DNA from: Anas platyrhynchos
Taxonomy: Eukaryota > Chordata > Aves > Anseriformes > Anatidae
Reading direction: 5' to 3'
NCBI RefSeq assembly: GCF_047663525.1
Contig: NC_092587.1
Location: 204,504,001-204,568,000, forward strand
DNA: 64,000 nucleotides
Part shown: piece by piece, positions 10,264 through 23,360 of the stretch
How the letters are laid out: each line of letters begins with the position of its first letter
Position numbering within the stretch: position 1 is the first letter of the stretch
Made by a program: the position numbers and the translations under genes
Notes under the pieces: generated by a model
The model's input: the letters and a program-made list of their open reading frames with translations, nothing else
What the model was told of the DNA's origin: nothing
Databases searched by the model: none

Positions 10264-13200
10264 GTACGTGGAGCAGCGCGTGAAGCCAGCTGGAAAGTTG
10301 AGCCGGGTGCCTTTCGGCTGCGGGAGAGACGCGGGCTTCGGTGGCTTAGGGCAGCAGCCTTTAAAAATATCGCAGATGAGGAAGGTACTGTATAAATAAA
10401 ATGGGCTGTGTTTATGAATAGGCTGAGGAACTGGCTAAACACACTGTGTAAATGGCTCTATCCACACAGCTGTATATTTAATCCATTGGGGACTTGCGCT
10501 GCAGAGAGTTAGACCCTTTAAGTTAAGGAGGCACTGCTTAGTTTATAACAATACAGTTGTCATACTCCTGCTTTGTTTTTATTCTCTGTGTTAGCAGCGA
10601 CGGAAGATGGGGAGATTTTTTTTTTTTTTTCTTTCTTCATAGGACTTTAGTCTATTTATGGTGTTACTGCATTGTAGCGCTCTGAACCAGGAATGCTGCA
10701 GAGATCAGCATCGTGCGCTGATTAAATGCCACTCACCCAGCTCTCCGACACTGCGTCCTAATACAGCCTTGGGCAAATCACACCGTCCCGGGGTGACATG
10801 AAATGCTGCTTAGCTCGTCTGCTCCTCTTCCTATCGGTGCTGTCATTGGGCTCTCCCTGTTGGAGCACGAGGTGTGGGATGGCAGGGCTGCTTTTCTGCT
10901 CTGAAGATCCCGACAGCTTGAATGTCACCTTGGGTGAACGGGGACTTACTGAGAGTAGCTGCTTTGCTGCATCCGGGCTGTTATTACGAGGAATTGATGG
11001 TTAGACAATGTTTGGAAATGAAAAAAAGTTCTAGAAAATCCTGGTTTATATAAAAGTCATAGAAAATATTCTGAAGCCAAACTCAGTTGTATTTTTGATT
11101 AAAGTACACATATGTTTCCTGTAAATAGAAGCCAAAGTTTTGGCTTTCCGCAACAGTGGAAATTTGATTTATTTATTTATTTATTTTTACTAAGATGCAG
11201 TCTGTTCAGATTTAAAATTGTCTTGTTATTCTAAAATACTGAAATTCTCTGGTTTTAATAACAAAAAATATCATTCATCTCTCTTTAAAGCAGATAGTTA
11301 CAGCTCAGTGACTGTATCAGTGCTTGGCCTTTTATTAAAACAGTGATGAATGAATTCACAGGGGGGGTATCAGTACCATGCAAGTCAAATATATCAGAAA
11401 TAATTTTCCTCACTTTATCTCCTGTTGGACCCTATAAATTCAGTATGTCTTTTTCTCAAATACTGACTCCACTGTCAGTAAAAGAAAAATTGCTGAATTA
11501 AAAACTGATTTCTCTCTCTCTTTGCTGTGCTTAGATTAAGGCTTGTGAGAAAAAGTTCTGTTTGGGTTCCTGGATTTCAGTTTCTCCAGGAATTTTGTTC
11601 CCCAGGGAGAGAATTTCACATTTGAATACTTTCACCTTCAAGTGCCGGTTCGTTTCACTTTTTGTAGATGGAAGTGTTTGCATTTTCCCACCTTCTGCTG
11701 TCCCGTTGCCCAACCACTCTCTTCCAAAAATCTCTGGACTGAAGGGTTTCATGCAATTCTCATTCACTTTCATTTAGTCTCCTGGAGAGAGAAATAACTG
11801 AAGGTGAATAAAATGGGGGAACTGGCTAAACCCCGTGTATATTTGATGTCTGATTGAAGGGTGATGTCCCCCTGAAAATTATTGGTGGGCAAATGCTGTT
11901 GGCTGCCTGACCTGATCAAGGCACACACAGAGAGAGGAAAGTGTGGGAGAGAACAAGGGCAAGCAGCAGCTTCAAAAGCCAGGGGAAAAGGCATGATTTA
12001 AGCCTTGCAGGTGATGAAGGAGACTTGATTTGTGGACTTGACACTGGGGAGGCAGGAGGTTGAATGCAGATGGCACCAGCTAGCTGAAGCAGGAGACACT
12101 TCTCCTGGAGATGTTGTAGGGTCGCAGGAACTGGAGCTGTGCCTTCTTCTCAAAGGCTGTGGCTGAGGTTGGCATGGGCTATTTATTTTTTAATAGGGGT
12201 AATATTTATGTGGCCCCCAGCTCCCAAGTGGGATGAATCACCGGGGAGCTATTCCAGCCGAAGGGAGCAAGATTTGTCCGACTCCTGCCCTTGCAGTTCA
12301 GACCCACTTTCTAAGGCGGGAGTTTGTTTTGTTTACTTCTCTGGAGAGTTTGATTCATGCGGCTTGACACAGGACTCAACCCAAGAGCAGTGCCTTAGAA
12401 AGCAGCAGCGTTATGGATGGACAGACTCCAAAGGGTCTGAGAGTTCAAGACACATAATCGTCAAGACATATTCTTGTTTATCTGAAACCCTTGGGAACCT
12501 GCAACAAATTACGGATGGGCTCGTGAGAGCCAAAGACTGGGATTTGCTTTTCCTTCCCACTCCGGGCCATGCTGGGAAGAGGCTTTGGAGGAGAGGAGTG
12601 GTCCAAAGAGTCCCCCATCAGATCTCTGTGTTGGAGCCCTAATCCCCATGCCACATTGCCAGTTTTGGCTGATGTTGGGTGAAATCCAGTTGGTGTCTAG
12701 AAGCCGAGCAGGCAGTGATTTGCAAGGAGAACACAGGGAAATCAGGAAGGGCCCAGTCCCACAGTCACAGGTGCAAAGCCTTGGGCACCAGTGGGATGGG
12801 ACAGCCCTTATCATCTTGTGCAGGAGGGCAAAAGAGCTTGATTTTCCAATCTGTTCAGTGGAGATGAGCCAATCCATCCGATGGAGATGACCCTTGTTCT
12901 ACAGATGTGACTACCAAGCATATATTGAAAATGGGAAGTCAACCAAAGATATCAGGCTCTGAAACTATTTGTTTTCAGATCTCCTTTAGGAAAGGGGGCA
13001 GAGAGATTAAGAACACAGCGGATAATTTACAGAGTGGTTGGTGTGCCTCTAAGGCTGTGGTTTTAATGAAGCAAAGCCCTGGGCAACAGAATCAGTGCAT
13101 GCCCTTCCCTCCTGCTTTGGCATTTGTTTCTGTCCAGGCTCATCGTCACAGTTCAGCTGGCACAGCTGCTTGGCCACTTGGTAAATCAGCCCAAGGAACA

Positions 13201-16200
13201 GAGCCATCTCTTAAAAAAAGCACCACAAAACCCAAAAAATCTGCTACTTTTTCCAGCTTCCCAAAGTGACCTGAATAACCAGGTGCAGGAGAACGGGAGA
13301 CTGCAGCCATCCAGGACACTCGTTGTTGCTGGCTTATTTGTATTCCATCTCCAAATCCCAATCAAATCGAAATATGCTCTTTCCGAAAGTAAAGAAAGGG
13401 ATTATTTTTTCTTCAAGACCTCAAATATTTGAGTTTTTTCATTGTAAAAGTGCTTGCATGCTGCTGAGGAGGCAAGGGATACTCAGGGGTGCCCAGGGCC
13501 AGGCCCAGAGGCCCCGGGCCCAGGCTGGAGCCCAGGAGGTGCCCTCTGCCCCTCAGGAAGCACTGCTGGGCTGGGCGGGTGCCGGAGCCCTGGCACGGGC
13601 TGCCCAGAGAGGGGCTGGGGGCTCCTCTTTGGGGATCTCCAGCAGCCGCCTGGACGTGGGGCTGGGCCCCCTGCTCGGGGTGGCCCTGCTGGAGCAGGGC
13701 TGGCACCACAGGGACCCACAGATGCCTGACACCACCAGCCACTCCGTGATCCTTTGACAAGGGAATCTGATCAAAAATAGTCCATTGAGAGCCCAGCCAA
13801 GAGGAACCTGCCCAGGATGGTGACAATCTCACTGGCAAAGAGTTCTGCTCAGAGCTAAACCTGATTTTTTCCATCCATCGCACCCAATCATGCCCTTTCC
13901 CACCCACGCGCTCACCACCACCTCTTCATAGCCTTTACGCCTCTCGTTGCAAAGCAAACAAGATGATAAGAGCCCGGCTCTGGTGTATTATTTCAGCCAC
14001 AGGAAAAGTGCATTGCAACACTTCAGGTTCCTGCACTTGGGAGGCAGGAATGGGGAAATCTCTGTTAGAGCAGGTATTTTAGAAGCAGGTCTTAATTAGG
14101 CAAAGGAAGTGTGGAAACCAGCAATTAGACAGCTGCTCCAGCCCTAGAGGGCAGCACAAAATAATAAATAAAAAAGCGGAGCTCACAGGCAATCTGAAAT
14201 CATATTCTGCTCGACAAAAGCGTCCCTTTTACAATGGGAATTTTTACAGGCACAACTGAACACTGTGTACTTACTGCCAGAAATCTGGACGTGTCCAGAT
14301 GCTTGGACCTGTCTACCTTTATCAACCTCCCTAATTCCTGCCATGTGCCAGGGAAACCCCTGGAAAGCCTTTAAGTCAGGTGTGTCGTAGCTGGCTCTGA
14401 ACCCCTGCCCTGCCATCAAACCGTAGCACACCGAGCAGTGGGGCTGTCACTAAGAGAAGGAGATACATCTTCCAGGACAGGTTTCAAGATGACGGGCTTC
14501 ACTTTTAACAGCCGTGATTTTTAAGCCTTTAATCCACAAGCCCTAAAGATGCAGAACACGGTTTAGGTGCAGGGGTAGGAGGCTGCAACCCCTCAGGAAT
14601 GCAACTCGCAGACACAAAACCCTAAAGTAAACACACCGCCCGCACCGCGCACGCAGCTAAGCAATGGCATCGGCAGCGATAAGTCACTTATTCCCCGGGG
14701 CCTGATCCCGACAGCTTCTCTGGCAAAAATCCCCCCGTTTCTCAACGCCTGCGAGGACCTCAGGATGCCGCACAGTAGCTGAGTCTGCTCAGAGCACACA
14801 GCGGTGGCTAGGACCCAGCAAGAGCCTGGAGAGGAGTCCGGAGGAAGACGAGCAACTTAATTTAAAGCAGACACTGTCCCAAACAAGGTTATTTCCCTGA
14901 AAAATGCCTTCGGTCTGAAGTTATGAGTAAACCTCTTGGTGTCCTGAATGGGTGAACATGAAGCTGAAGAATAATTACCTTGGTTCCAGGACTGAATTGC
15001 TGTTGGAGAGCTGGATATGTTTTTTAAAGACATGACAAGCAGCATATGGGAATGTGAGAAACCCTTGAAACAAGGTAAATGGGGGATATTCACTCTTTTT
15101 AACCCTGAGGGCTCTAACGTGGCAGCAAAGTGTCTTATGTAAAAAAAAACATCGGACTGTGGGAGTTCAGTTTGTGTTTCATGTCTTCTCTTATGTTTAA
15201 CGTCTCTTTGGCATGGGAGAACATCGCTGTTAATTGCCTGAGCAGCAGCAGAAATTATCTTTGGGGGATATTTAGAAGGTGCTGCTGTTGTTAGCTACAA
15301 ACAGGCTTAGTGTTGTAAAAGAGATGGAGGCATATGTTGCTCTGCAGTGGGAACTGGACAAATTGTGATTAAATCCTAGCCCTTCCCTGCTTTTCAAATC
15401 TATTTTGGGGGAAAATCACTGCCTTTGTCCTCCCATCTGTTAAATGGGTGTGCTGAACCTTTAGCTCTGCACCAGGTGAGGGTGGTGAGCAGCTGAGACC
15501 TGCAAAGAGAGCAGAGCCAAGGGGACACAGCTTTGTGTCATGCTTCGTGGGCTGAGGAGGGTCTAAAGGAGAAAAATCTGGACACAAAAACTCCTCAGCT
15601 GGACTGCCAAACACTGAAAACTTGGGAAGGGAATCTCTGTGAGCATGGACGTGGTGCTGTAGCACGAGGAGCAGCTTAACCTGCTCTGGACTCGGTCCAT
15701 GTGGTTTCCTATTTGGAGGAACACAGCACCAAGTCCTAGAGCTTGGGGGCTCCAGGGTGACAGCCACCTTAGGAACACCTTGAGGGACAGCATCCTCGCT
15801 TGCTGCAGCTCTGTCACCAATAACAAGACTTTAAATCAAGTTCTTGTGTTCAAATGCATCCATTTCACAGTTGCTTTTTAAATTTATAGCTTAGGAAGTT
15901 TCAGAACATGTTAAGACCCTGGGTTGTGTCGGGGTCATCATTTAGGATGAAAAGGGATGACTTTTAGCAGTATGACAAGAGAAGAGTGCAGACTGCATGG
16001 GGCGCACACTGTCCAGCAGGGTGGTGCCCTGTTGTGGGTAATATCCATGGAGATTTCATCAGCTTAATTCATCGGACCTAAACAGAAATAATTTCCATTT
16101 GAAGGCTCTGAGTAAAGTCTGGTAATTTGCACATCATCGCTATGTCTGTCTTTTCTCAGTTTCAGCAAATCAGTACCCAAACAACAAACATCATTTTCTC

Positions 16201-18553
16201 CTCTAACCCCCAGGCTACTCCCCTTGCACAGAGTCCCCAGGCACCCAACCTCAGAAACCTGGGCAATGAGAAAGAGAGGGGGAATGTCAGAGATATTATA
16301 GATGGTGGTATCATCAATTCCTTCTTCCACTGGGTGATTTTGGGGTATTTTGCAAACAGTAATTTAAAAGGTTGAGAATGAGCATCCTTGGTCTTGTTTT
16401 AGAGGTGGGGAACAGAGTTCTGATCCTGCTGCAGAACCCCAAAGACAAACTCCAAGTTCTTTCACCTTGGGCTCCCAGATCATTATCTATTACTAGTCAT
16501 CTCCCTAAACTGGAAGGAATATACAATCCAAGAATAAAGTATTAATTAAAGGTCTAGACTTCTCCAGTCTCTCTCTTCCTAGTACACACCTCTTTTCTCT
16601 GGCGGTGAGGAGAAGGGATGCCTTGCTCCACTCAGAAGTTTATAGAAACGTGCCCAACTATGACACAGTGCTGTAACCTCAAGGGAAAGCAGTGGAGGGT
16701 ATGAGCAACCCACTCATTAGGTCTTGGTGATCATCTCCTTGGCAGAAATAGATGTCCTGAGGTGGCAGGGCTGACCTGGCAGAACCCCCAGGAGACTTTA
16801 TCCCATAGAGAACCCGTTGGCGTTCCTGTTCAGCAGCTGCCAGTGCCGGCGATCAGCTGCATCCTTCAAACAGTGACTAAGCGGAGGGATCTCCACCAGC
16901 TGGGCGTGATCCCATCTCCTTCCAGCCTCATGATGCTCTGTGGGTGGAAGCCGCTGAGTAACGGTGCGTGGACGCCGTCTTTCGGCGCATGGGAGAATGA
17001 AATTGGCAGAACACTTGGGTCTCTCTGGATGCAGGTTTGCTCCTAGAAAGATTTAAGAGCAGGGCTAGAGAAGCACTGCTGCCTGGCTTCCAGCTGGGAG
17101 CTGGTGCGTGTCTCACTGGCTCAGAACATCAGCAGGACCAGCTTTGATCTGCCTGAAGGAGGTTTTACAAATACAGAAAAAATTGGCATTTTTGCAACAA
17201 ATGGTGGCAGAAAGAGGTGATACCCAGAGCTCACATCAGTGGTGACTACAGCATTGATAAAATCTATTCACTTTAAATGAAACACAGTCCCTGTGCCTAT
17301 AATTTCTCAATCTGCAAAGCAGAACTGCAACCACTTTGCCAGGGTCTGGGAGTCTGAATTCCTGCCAGATTTCTTTGGTTTTTCTTTGCCATCTTCAGCT
17401 ACACAGAGCTGTGCTTAACTTGTGCATTATGTTGCTAATTCTTTTCTTTCTGTAAGCATCATATATTAAAAGGTAAATGATTCTTAAAGATTTTTGGGGC
17501 TGAACTTTAATGGCTTATACAACATGTTTGCAGCCTGAGACGTACAGGTCTCCATCTCTTCCTGAAAAAGTCTTTAATTTCTGAATTAGCTGGTGTGATG
17601 TTGAAGTCTCATGTTTGAACTCAGAGGCTTTATTAGGGCCCATTGACATCTCAGGGCAGACCCCTCAGAACTCATTGGTGTCCTTCCAGAAATGTGCTGT
17701 CAGGAATGCTTTCCTTTAGCCTCATTTCCATTTTTCTCCCATTGCCCTCTTTATTCATTTTACAGTAATTTCTATGCTCTTTTCTGGAGTGCCTTCCAAT
17801 CAGAGTTAAACTCTGATGAATCCTTTATTTCATGCAGATTTTGTGTCTGTCTCTCTTTAAGGCATCAGCTTTCAAATGTATTTAAAAGCTTGCCCATACC
17901 TGGGATGTGTAAAATGGAAGACTAACATTTGGACAAAAAGGTCTCAGTCCATTATTTATTTAAACTGTTTATATTAACACAACAAATCTGGATGCACGGT
18001 GACTGATGAGTGTATAAAAGCTCTTTGACAATGCTGGGGTAAGAGGAGTGGAAACTGTTGTGGATGGAAATGGAAACTGATCCCAAATCTTGTTTCTGAT
18101 TGGCATCCCTTCACTTTCATCAAGCCTTGGCCCCCAAAACTCCAGCCCAATTAAAAACACCTGAGCTGCCTCTCTGGGGAGAGACAGGTGCCTGTAGGAG
18201 GTCACTTGGTCTTTCTCCATGGCATCAGTCACTCTGCCCAGATTGGGCATCTGTATTTCAGTGGGTGACTGGGGTATCATCAAGCTGAAATCACATCAGG
18301 GCAGTCCTATGAGATTCCTTGGATCTTCCTTTCATGTCCTTGTGTAGATCTCTCTTTTTCCCACTTGGTTCAAAGAGACACAAATGTACATATGTGGGTC
18401 ATGCAAGCTGTAGGCTCAAAGATGGTTTAATTTATTGTACTGCATACATGCCTCTCTGTGCTTGGTGATGTTCTGGTGCCAGCTTTCACATGCACACATA
18501 AGATGACTGTGGGGTTGTCTCTGACACCTAACATAATTGTTTTTTCCCCACAG
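10264..18553 (+). other. LRRC32: Predicted LRRC32 intron 1
   Basis: The interval runs from donor GTACGT at 10264 to the acceptor TTTTTCCCCACAG ending at 18553. It holds one CR1 copy (13478-13757), a T run near 10617-10630, a (TTTA)n near 11168-11190 and a moderately CpG-rich patch around 14635-14715 that includes GATAAG. I recognise no coding exon. The 3' end is secure because exon 2 is secure. The 5' end depends on the predicted exon 1. Confidence 0.45.
13478..13757 (+). mobile_element. CR1 LINE fragment, GC-rich subfamily
   Basis: CR1 3' region in + orientation, very GC-rich. It includes the family block 'gagccctggcac' then 'ggctgcccagagagg', followed by 'gatctccagcagcc', 'cctggacgtggggctggg' and 'ggccctgctggagcaggg', and ends with CACTCCGTGATCC, a degraded 3' tail. 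Positions 13585-13699 align without gaps to 49123-49237 with four substitutions (111/115 identical). The frames on both strands here are repeat artefacts. Confidence 0.9.
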
Positions 18554-18557
18554 AACC

Positions 18558-18644
18558 ATGAAACTGTACGTCATCTTCCTCCTGGCAGTGGTGAACAGAG
18601 GGATCTCTAACTATCGGCCTGCAGAGGGGATGCCCTGTGAAATG
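18558..18644 (+). CDS. LRRC32: LRRC32/GARP coding exon 2 (start, signal peptide, first LRRNT cysteine)
   Basis: The exon begins after the acceptor CCCCACAG (ends 18553), has its ATG at 18558 with A at -3, and ends at ATG|GTAAGG (donor 18645). It encodes 29 residues starting MKLYVIFLLAVV and ending MPCEM. Residues 1 to about 17 form a hydrophobic signal peptide. Cys27 is the first cysteine of the LRRNT cap and corresponds to human GARP Cys26 in the CKM motif. The exon ends in phase 0 and joins exon 3 (TNLQAFC), so that Cys27 and Cys36 keep the same 8-residue spacing as the human pair. It is too short to stand out as an open frame and was found from splice signals and homology. There is no signal for any other product. 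Confidence 0.93.
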
Positions 18645-19562
18645 GTAAGGATGCCTCCCTGCCCGGCACCGTGGGGTCCTGGTGAGGTTGGGACCCCATA
18701 GTTAGAGGCACTGCACAAATAATGATGGTTTCTGTGAAGGGCCCTCTCCCAAAGACCAGTTGGCAGAGGTGGGCTTTGCTGGGTTAATGGATGCTCTGCA
18801 GGCTGTTCTTGTTCTTGTTCCCTTCCTCACTGTGGCGACAGCACATAAAGGGGAAAAAAGGGAAGGGTCATCGTCTCTATTTTGTTCTATGGAGAAGCTG
18901 GTTGAAAGAAATGTGACCTGATTTCCCCAAGAATGAACATGAATCCTATGACTGAGACAGAGAAGGAACTTAGACCTCATATCTACTCCTTTATACCAGG
19001 CCTAAGCTCTTTGTGCTTTAAATAAAGCTTCTGAGAAACACATCTATAGCAGCTTTTGTAATAATGGCGAGTCTGACCTCTGCCCTGACACAGCATTGCT
19101 GCCAGGGGTGTTGCACCTGACTTCTACTGGAGCTAAAAAAAGGTGACAAAGCCTCTGGCTCCTGTGCAAAATTTGCTCCTTGAATTTTTGCAAGCACCTG
19201 GTACAATATTATAAATGTTATTCATAGCTGGACTTGCTCCTTTCCCTATTCAAATACTGCTGACAGTAACAGGGCATTTAAAAATACTTATCTTCCTCTT
19301 TTTTTTTTTTTTTCTTTTTTTTTTTTTAATGTTGACGCTGTTTAGCACAAATCCTTGAGAATTTCCAAAATAGGGAAAAAAAAATAATTTGCGAGCTGTA
19401 CACATCTCCCTTATGGGACTCATTCCATTCCTGCCCACCCTGCTGTATTGCTGCACTTCCTGAATTCCAGAGAAATTAAGACCTAGTATATATAAAAAGA
19501 TCTTGGGAAGGTGACTGGATAGCTCAATTCGTTGGCTGTCAAGGGGAGACTGATGAAACCGC

Positions 19563-19729
19563 TGTAAACATGACGACTTGGGTCCCATGTATCATAGTCA
19601 CATGAATGCCGGGCAAGACGTGCAATAATCCGAGCAGATTTCGCCCCGTCCCATTTCTTGATGGGTCACAGATCAGGCTGATTGCTGAGAAGTAAACACA
19701 TGCTTGTTTCCACCACTCCACTGTAAACT
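19563..19729 (+). promoter_or_regulatory. Cluster of forkhead-type motifs in intron 2
   Basis: TGTAAACA (19563-19570), AGTAAACA (19691-19698) and the near match TGTAAACT (19722-19729) fall within 167 bp, with TTGTTTC at 19704. RTAAACA is the core forkhead (FOX) site. The surrounding 400 bp is free of recognisable repeats and has more CpG than the rest of the intron. The motifs are seen. An enhancer role is a guess. Confidence 0.25.
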
Positions 19730-21059
19730 GCTTCCAGGAGGCCCACTGCGCAGGCCAAAAACCCCAGGCTGTGCGCAACGAGGCTGGGATAAATTCGGCC
19801 CCAACTGAAAACGCGCTGCAGCTGGGGGCTGGGATGCTCATCTGGTATAAATTAACAGCTCAGCATCGCTAAAGTCAGTGGGGTTTTGCTAGTCCTCATT
19901 TGCTGAGTGTTTGGTCCAATGGAGGGAGGAGGGTGTAAATCCAAACACATTTCCACGCAGCTTAAAGAGGCTGCTGGGTTAGCTGATGGGTCCGCTGGGA
20001 CTCCTACTTAGTTCACGGGACGATTTTTTATCACAGCCTCACTGTTTTACACGTTACCTTCCCTCTGGTGACACCTTTAAAATAACAAAAGCTCAGAAAT
20101 GGGAACTTTCATCCCAGGTCTCCTGTAAGAGGCATGGGTGAGAAACCTGTACCCTTCGTCATTGGCATCCTTGTTGGTGAACCAGTCGAGGTTTTATGGG
20201 GTAAAATGTCCCTACTGGGCTCTGACACCAAAGTGAGCTGCACCAATTAAACAAGTCATTACCTATTTACTGAGCCAAAGCAACTGCTGGCCAACTGTTT
20301 GCAAGACACGAAGCCACATGCAAGCAAAAGGTTTTCAGAAAATTGTACAATACCTTGTGTCAAGGTTGTGAAAGAACATACACATAGTGCTTATCCTGGG
20401 TCAGTCCATTCGAAATACCTGGGGAAATTGCTCAGACTTTGTTGCTCAGCCAAGCTTCCACCTGGGCAGCTCTTCTAGAGAACAGACACCTTGCAAGCAC
20501 AAGCTCTCCCCAAGTATCTCCAGCCCAAATTCTTTGGTTCATAAAACTGCTGATATGGGAGCAAAAGGGCTTGGATCCAGCTGCTTTGTTAGCAGAGCTG
20601 TTGGTAAGGTGGGTGACAACTTCCACCCAGTGCTGAGCTGGGAAGAACTGGAGGCAGAATTCAGATGATGCTCAACTTTTGAGTTGTTGGGTCATATTTC
20701 CACCAGCACCTGAATGGAGCCAGACACTGTATGAACCAAATGCTCTTGCCAATGGCCTTTAATCAAACCGGTGACAGCACCAACCGAGCTGATGAGGTGA
20801 GAACATGAGACCAGCAAAAGCTTCGTTTCCAGCCTCAGGCTGCCAGCCCATTGAGCTGTGGGGGGAGAAGGAGAGATGCACAGGCAAACAAATGCTGTTT
20901 GCTCAGTCCCACTGAGAAGTGCTTCATCTTCCCTTCCTGGTGCTGATGAGATTGAAATTCATGCAGTTTGAGCCTGGAGGGAGAAAAGATGGTGCAGAAC
21001 AGACTTGGTAAGAAAGTCAGCGATTATCAAAACAGTCAGTGAAAAGGAATTAAAATCAT

Positions 21060-21062
<3 letters not shown>

Positions 21063-21091
<29 letters not shown>
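21063..21091 (+). repeat. Poly-A run of 29
   Basis: An uninterrupted A29 within intron 2. It is preceded by AAAATCATCAT and followed by GGGAGGGG. No retrocopy body with coding similarity is recognised upstream of it. Confidence 0.95.
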
Positions 21092-21094
<3 letters not shown>

Positions 21095-21640
21095 AGGGGA
21101 AATGTTGTAGGAACAAATGGCAGACTGTGGGAGGTATGGATTTTATCAGACCCTTTTATCGCTGGGAGGGTTTGGTGCAAGCAGACTGAAGGCCCAATCC
21201 TGCAAGATACGTGGTGGATTGAGACTGACCTCTCTTTCATGGACTTTGATGGAAATGGGCCAACTGGTGCTGATGGGCTTTGGACCAGGCTTCAGTGCAG
21301 GGTGCTCAGAGGGAGCAGAGGATGCTCAGTGCTTGTTGAGATCTGACTCAAGGTGTGGGAAGAGATCTGGCATCTGCCTTGGGCTGCAGGGGCTGCTTCT
21401 TTTTCACTCTGGATGTGTGCATCTTTTTGGCTTCTCCCTCTTCCACAAATGGAACAAGAAGACGATTCCTGCTCTGTTCTATGGGGCTCTGGGCTTAGCC
21501 CAGCTCTGTATGTGTTTTAGCTCAAAATGAGCAATTTGACACTGGTTTTGCAGGCAAGAAATAACGGCTGGAAGAAGAATATTCCCTCCTCTCCTTTTCT
21601 AATTTGTTTATTTTTGGGAGATCTGAAAGAGCTGGTTAGG

Positions 21641-21844
21641 AAAAGAAAAGAAAAGAAAAAAGAAAAGAAAAGAAAAGAAAAGAAAAGAAAAGAAAAGAAA
21701 AGAAAAGAAAAGAAAAGAAAAGAAAAGAAAAGAAAAGAAAAGAAAAGAAAAGAAAAGAAAAGAAAAGAAAAGAAAAGAAAAGAAAAGAAAAGAAAAGAAA
21801 AGAAAAGAAAAGAAAAGAAAAGAAAAGAAAAGAAAAGAAAAGAG
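21641..21844 (+). repeat. (AAAAG)n pentanucleotide tract, about 40 units
   Basis: Three AAAAG units, one AAAAAAG variant, and then 36 perfect AAAAG units (21663-21842) make a purine-only strand of about 200 bp in intron 2, about 1.5 kb before exon 3. The apparent long frames across it (a KEKKRKE-like repeat on one strand, an FLFFS-like repeat on the other) are translations of the microsatellite. Copy number is probably variable and may be under- or over-called in an assembly. Confidence 0.98.
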
Positions 21845-23360
21845 TGGGTTCAACTTTTAATAAGCCATTATTTCAGATCTTTGGAGCAGCTTGGGTATAT
21901 CTAGAGTTTAGATGAGCACTAATATTTTTCTGTCACATTTTTACGTGCTTTCAAAAACTCACATGATGCAAAAGAGAGAGTTACAAAATGCTGACTATTG
22001 CCCCACTTCTCACAAACAGACCTGCCACTTCATTCACCTAGAAGTTCACATGAAGCAGATGGTTTATAATATATATATTTTATTTTAATGTTTCTGTAAT
22101 GTCTGAAAAGCTAATACAAAACTTTGCGTCATGGAATCTGGATTCCGCTTCTTTGCAAAAGTTAAGATTCAGCCAAATTTTTCTCTCTTTTCTTTCTGAT
22201 CTTTCTACAAACAGTACATGACCCGGTCACCCATATACATTCATAACAAGAGTTTCCTTTCAGTAAATTAAATGCTGCCTAAGCCTTTCACATTCCTCTT
22301 CTTCCTGCTGCTGTAAGTTCTTCCTAACAACAAAATACAGCTTGACATTTATGCAAGGATGATTATCTTCATGTTTCCAGTGTTCCTTATGAACACACAC
22401 TCCAAATTTTGCTTTGGACACAGACTCAGTCCAAGCTGCAATTAAACAGACATGCATTGAGGAGACAAATTTGATAAATAGATGAGTTTTTCTTCACTCT
22501 AGTGCTTAGAAGTGAACAGAAAAAGTGTGACCCTCACTTCACATCACAGCCTTTTTCCCTTCAAAAGCTGGCTTTACATGATATGTTTTCCCTGTTGCAT
22601 TGAGAATGTCTTGTATGGATGGCTTATGGGGATGGAGCATAAAGCATGTGTGAGAAGATAGGAAATGTTGCCTTGGGAAAAGGATAAATATAGATGGTAA
22701 AAACAGGAAGAGTTTAGAGGTTTGCATCAGAAGTGTTTGAGTAGTTGAATGACGCATTTGTTTGAGGATGCATTGCTTACCTATGCCATGGCTAAAGAAA
22801 GGCACAATCAAATACCTGAGCGGTGTGACTAACAAGAAGAGATCCCACAGTTTGTACCATAGGTTCTTTATCTTTCCGTGTCCTTGCTTTTGAAACTATG
22901 CTGCCAACAGAGAGGCGCTTTTCAAAGCACTTGTTACTATTGCAAGTGGAGTTTGCAGAAACTAATTGAGTGATTTAGGATGAAGCTGAGAAAAGCAAAT
23001 ATCAGGAAAAAAAAGAGTGTTTGGTTGCAATGGAAAGAGGGGAAACTCCTTCACATGGGACTATTAAAATAAGCCTGGGAGAAAGGTATATAAAGGAGAA
23101 TGTATAGTAGGTATCTCTTGCGGATAGCAGATACAACTCTACTGGTCTTTAAAATGAAATGCATGCTAACTGTTATAGCTGTGGAGAAGCATTAGGAGGA
23201 CTGTGTTTGCTGTCTGAATGCTCAAAAAAATAATAATGTGATCAGTGTTTCAGGAGAAGGATCTAATTGACTGTTGAATGCTATTTTCTTTACATTTCAT
23301 GCAAATATATTTTTCCTTTGTCAAGTGATGATCCCTTTTCTCTCTTTCTTTTTCTGGCAG

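Larger units (their letters stand above)
18645..23360 (+). other. LRRC32: LRRC32 intron 2
   Basis: Donor GTAAGG at 18645 and acceptor TTTCTTTTTCTGGCAG ending 23360 delimit a phase-0 intron of about 4.7 kb. It contains pyrimidine runs near 19300-19328, a patch with forkhead-type motifs (19563-19729), a 29-bp poly-A run, a long AAAAG tract, and a TATATAAAGG at 23087-23096. No further exon is seen between the two coding exons. The protein join across the intron is collinear with human GARP. Confidence 0.9.

Noticed and set aside
9904-10395. 163-aa frame across the predicted first exon
   Set aside because: It crosses the strong donor at 10264, has a low-complexity proline run from the CCT repeat and matches no family.
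13413-13907. Pro/Gly-rich frames of up to 164 aa on both strands
   Set aside because: They result from the GC-rich CR1 copy, where stops are scarce. No independent protein similarity.
16861-16950. CCTTCCAGCCTCATGATGCTCTGTG as a CR1 tail
   Set aside because: The flanking sequence has no CR1 blocks. The resemblance is limited to about 20 bp.
21527-21904. Lys/Glu/Arg-repeat protein (and a Phe/Leu/Ser repeat on the other strand)
   Set aside because: Both are translations of the (AAAAG)n microsatellite. A 5-bp unit without stop codons stays open in several frames.
23274-23360. N-terminal 29 codons of the long open frame as the true GARP start
   Set aside because: The first codon is TTG, the segment is a polypyrimidine tract ending in a consensus acceptor, and it lacks the LRRNT cysteine that exon 2 supplies with the correct spacing.
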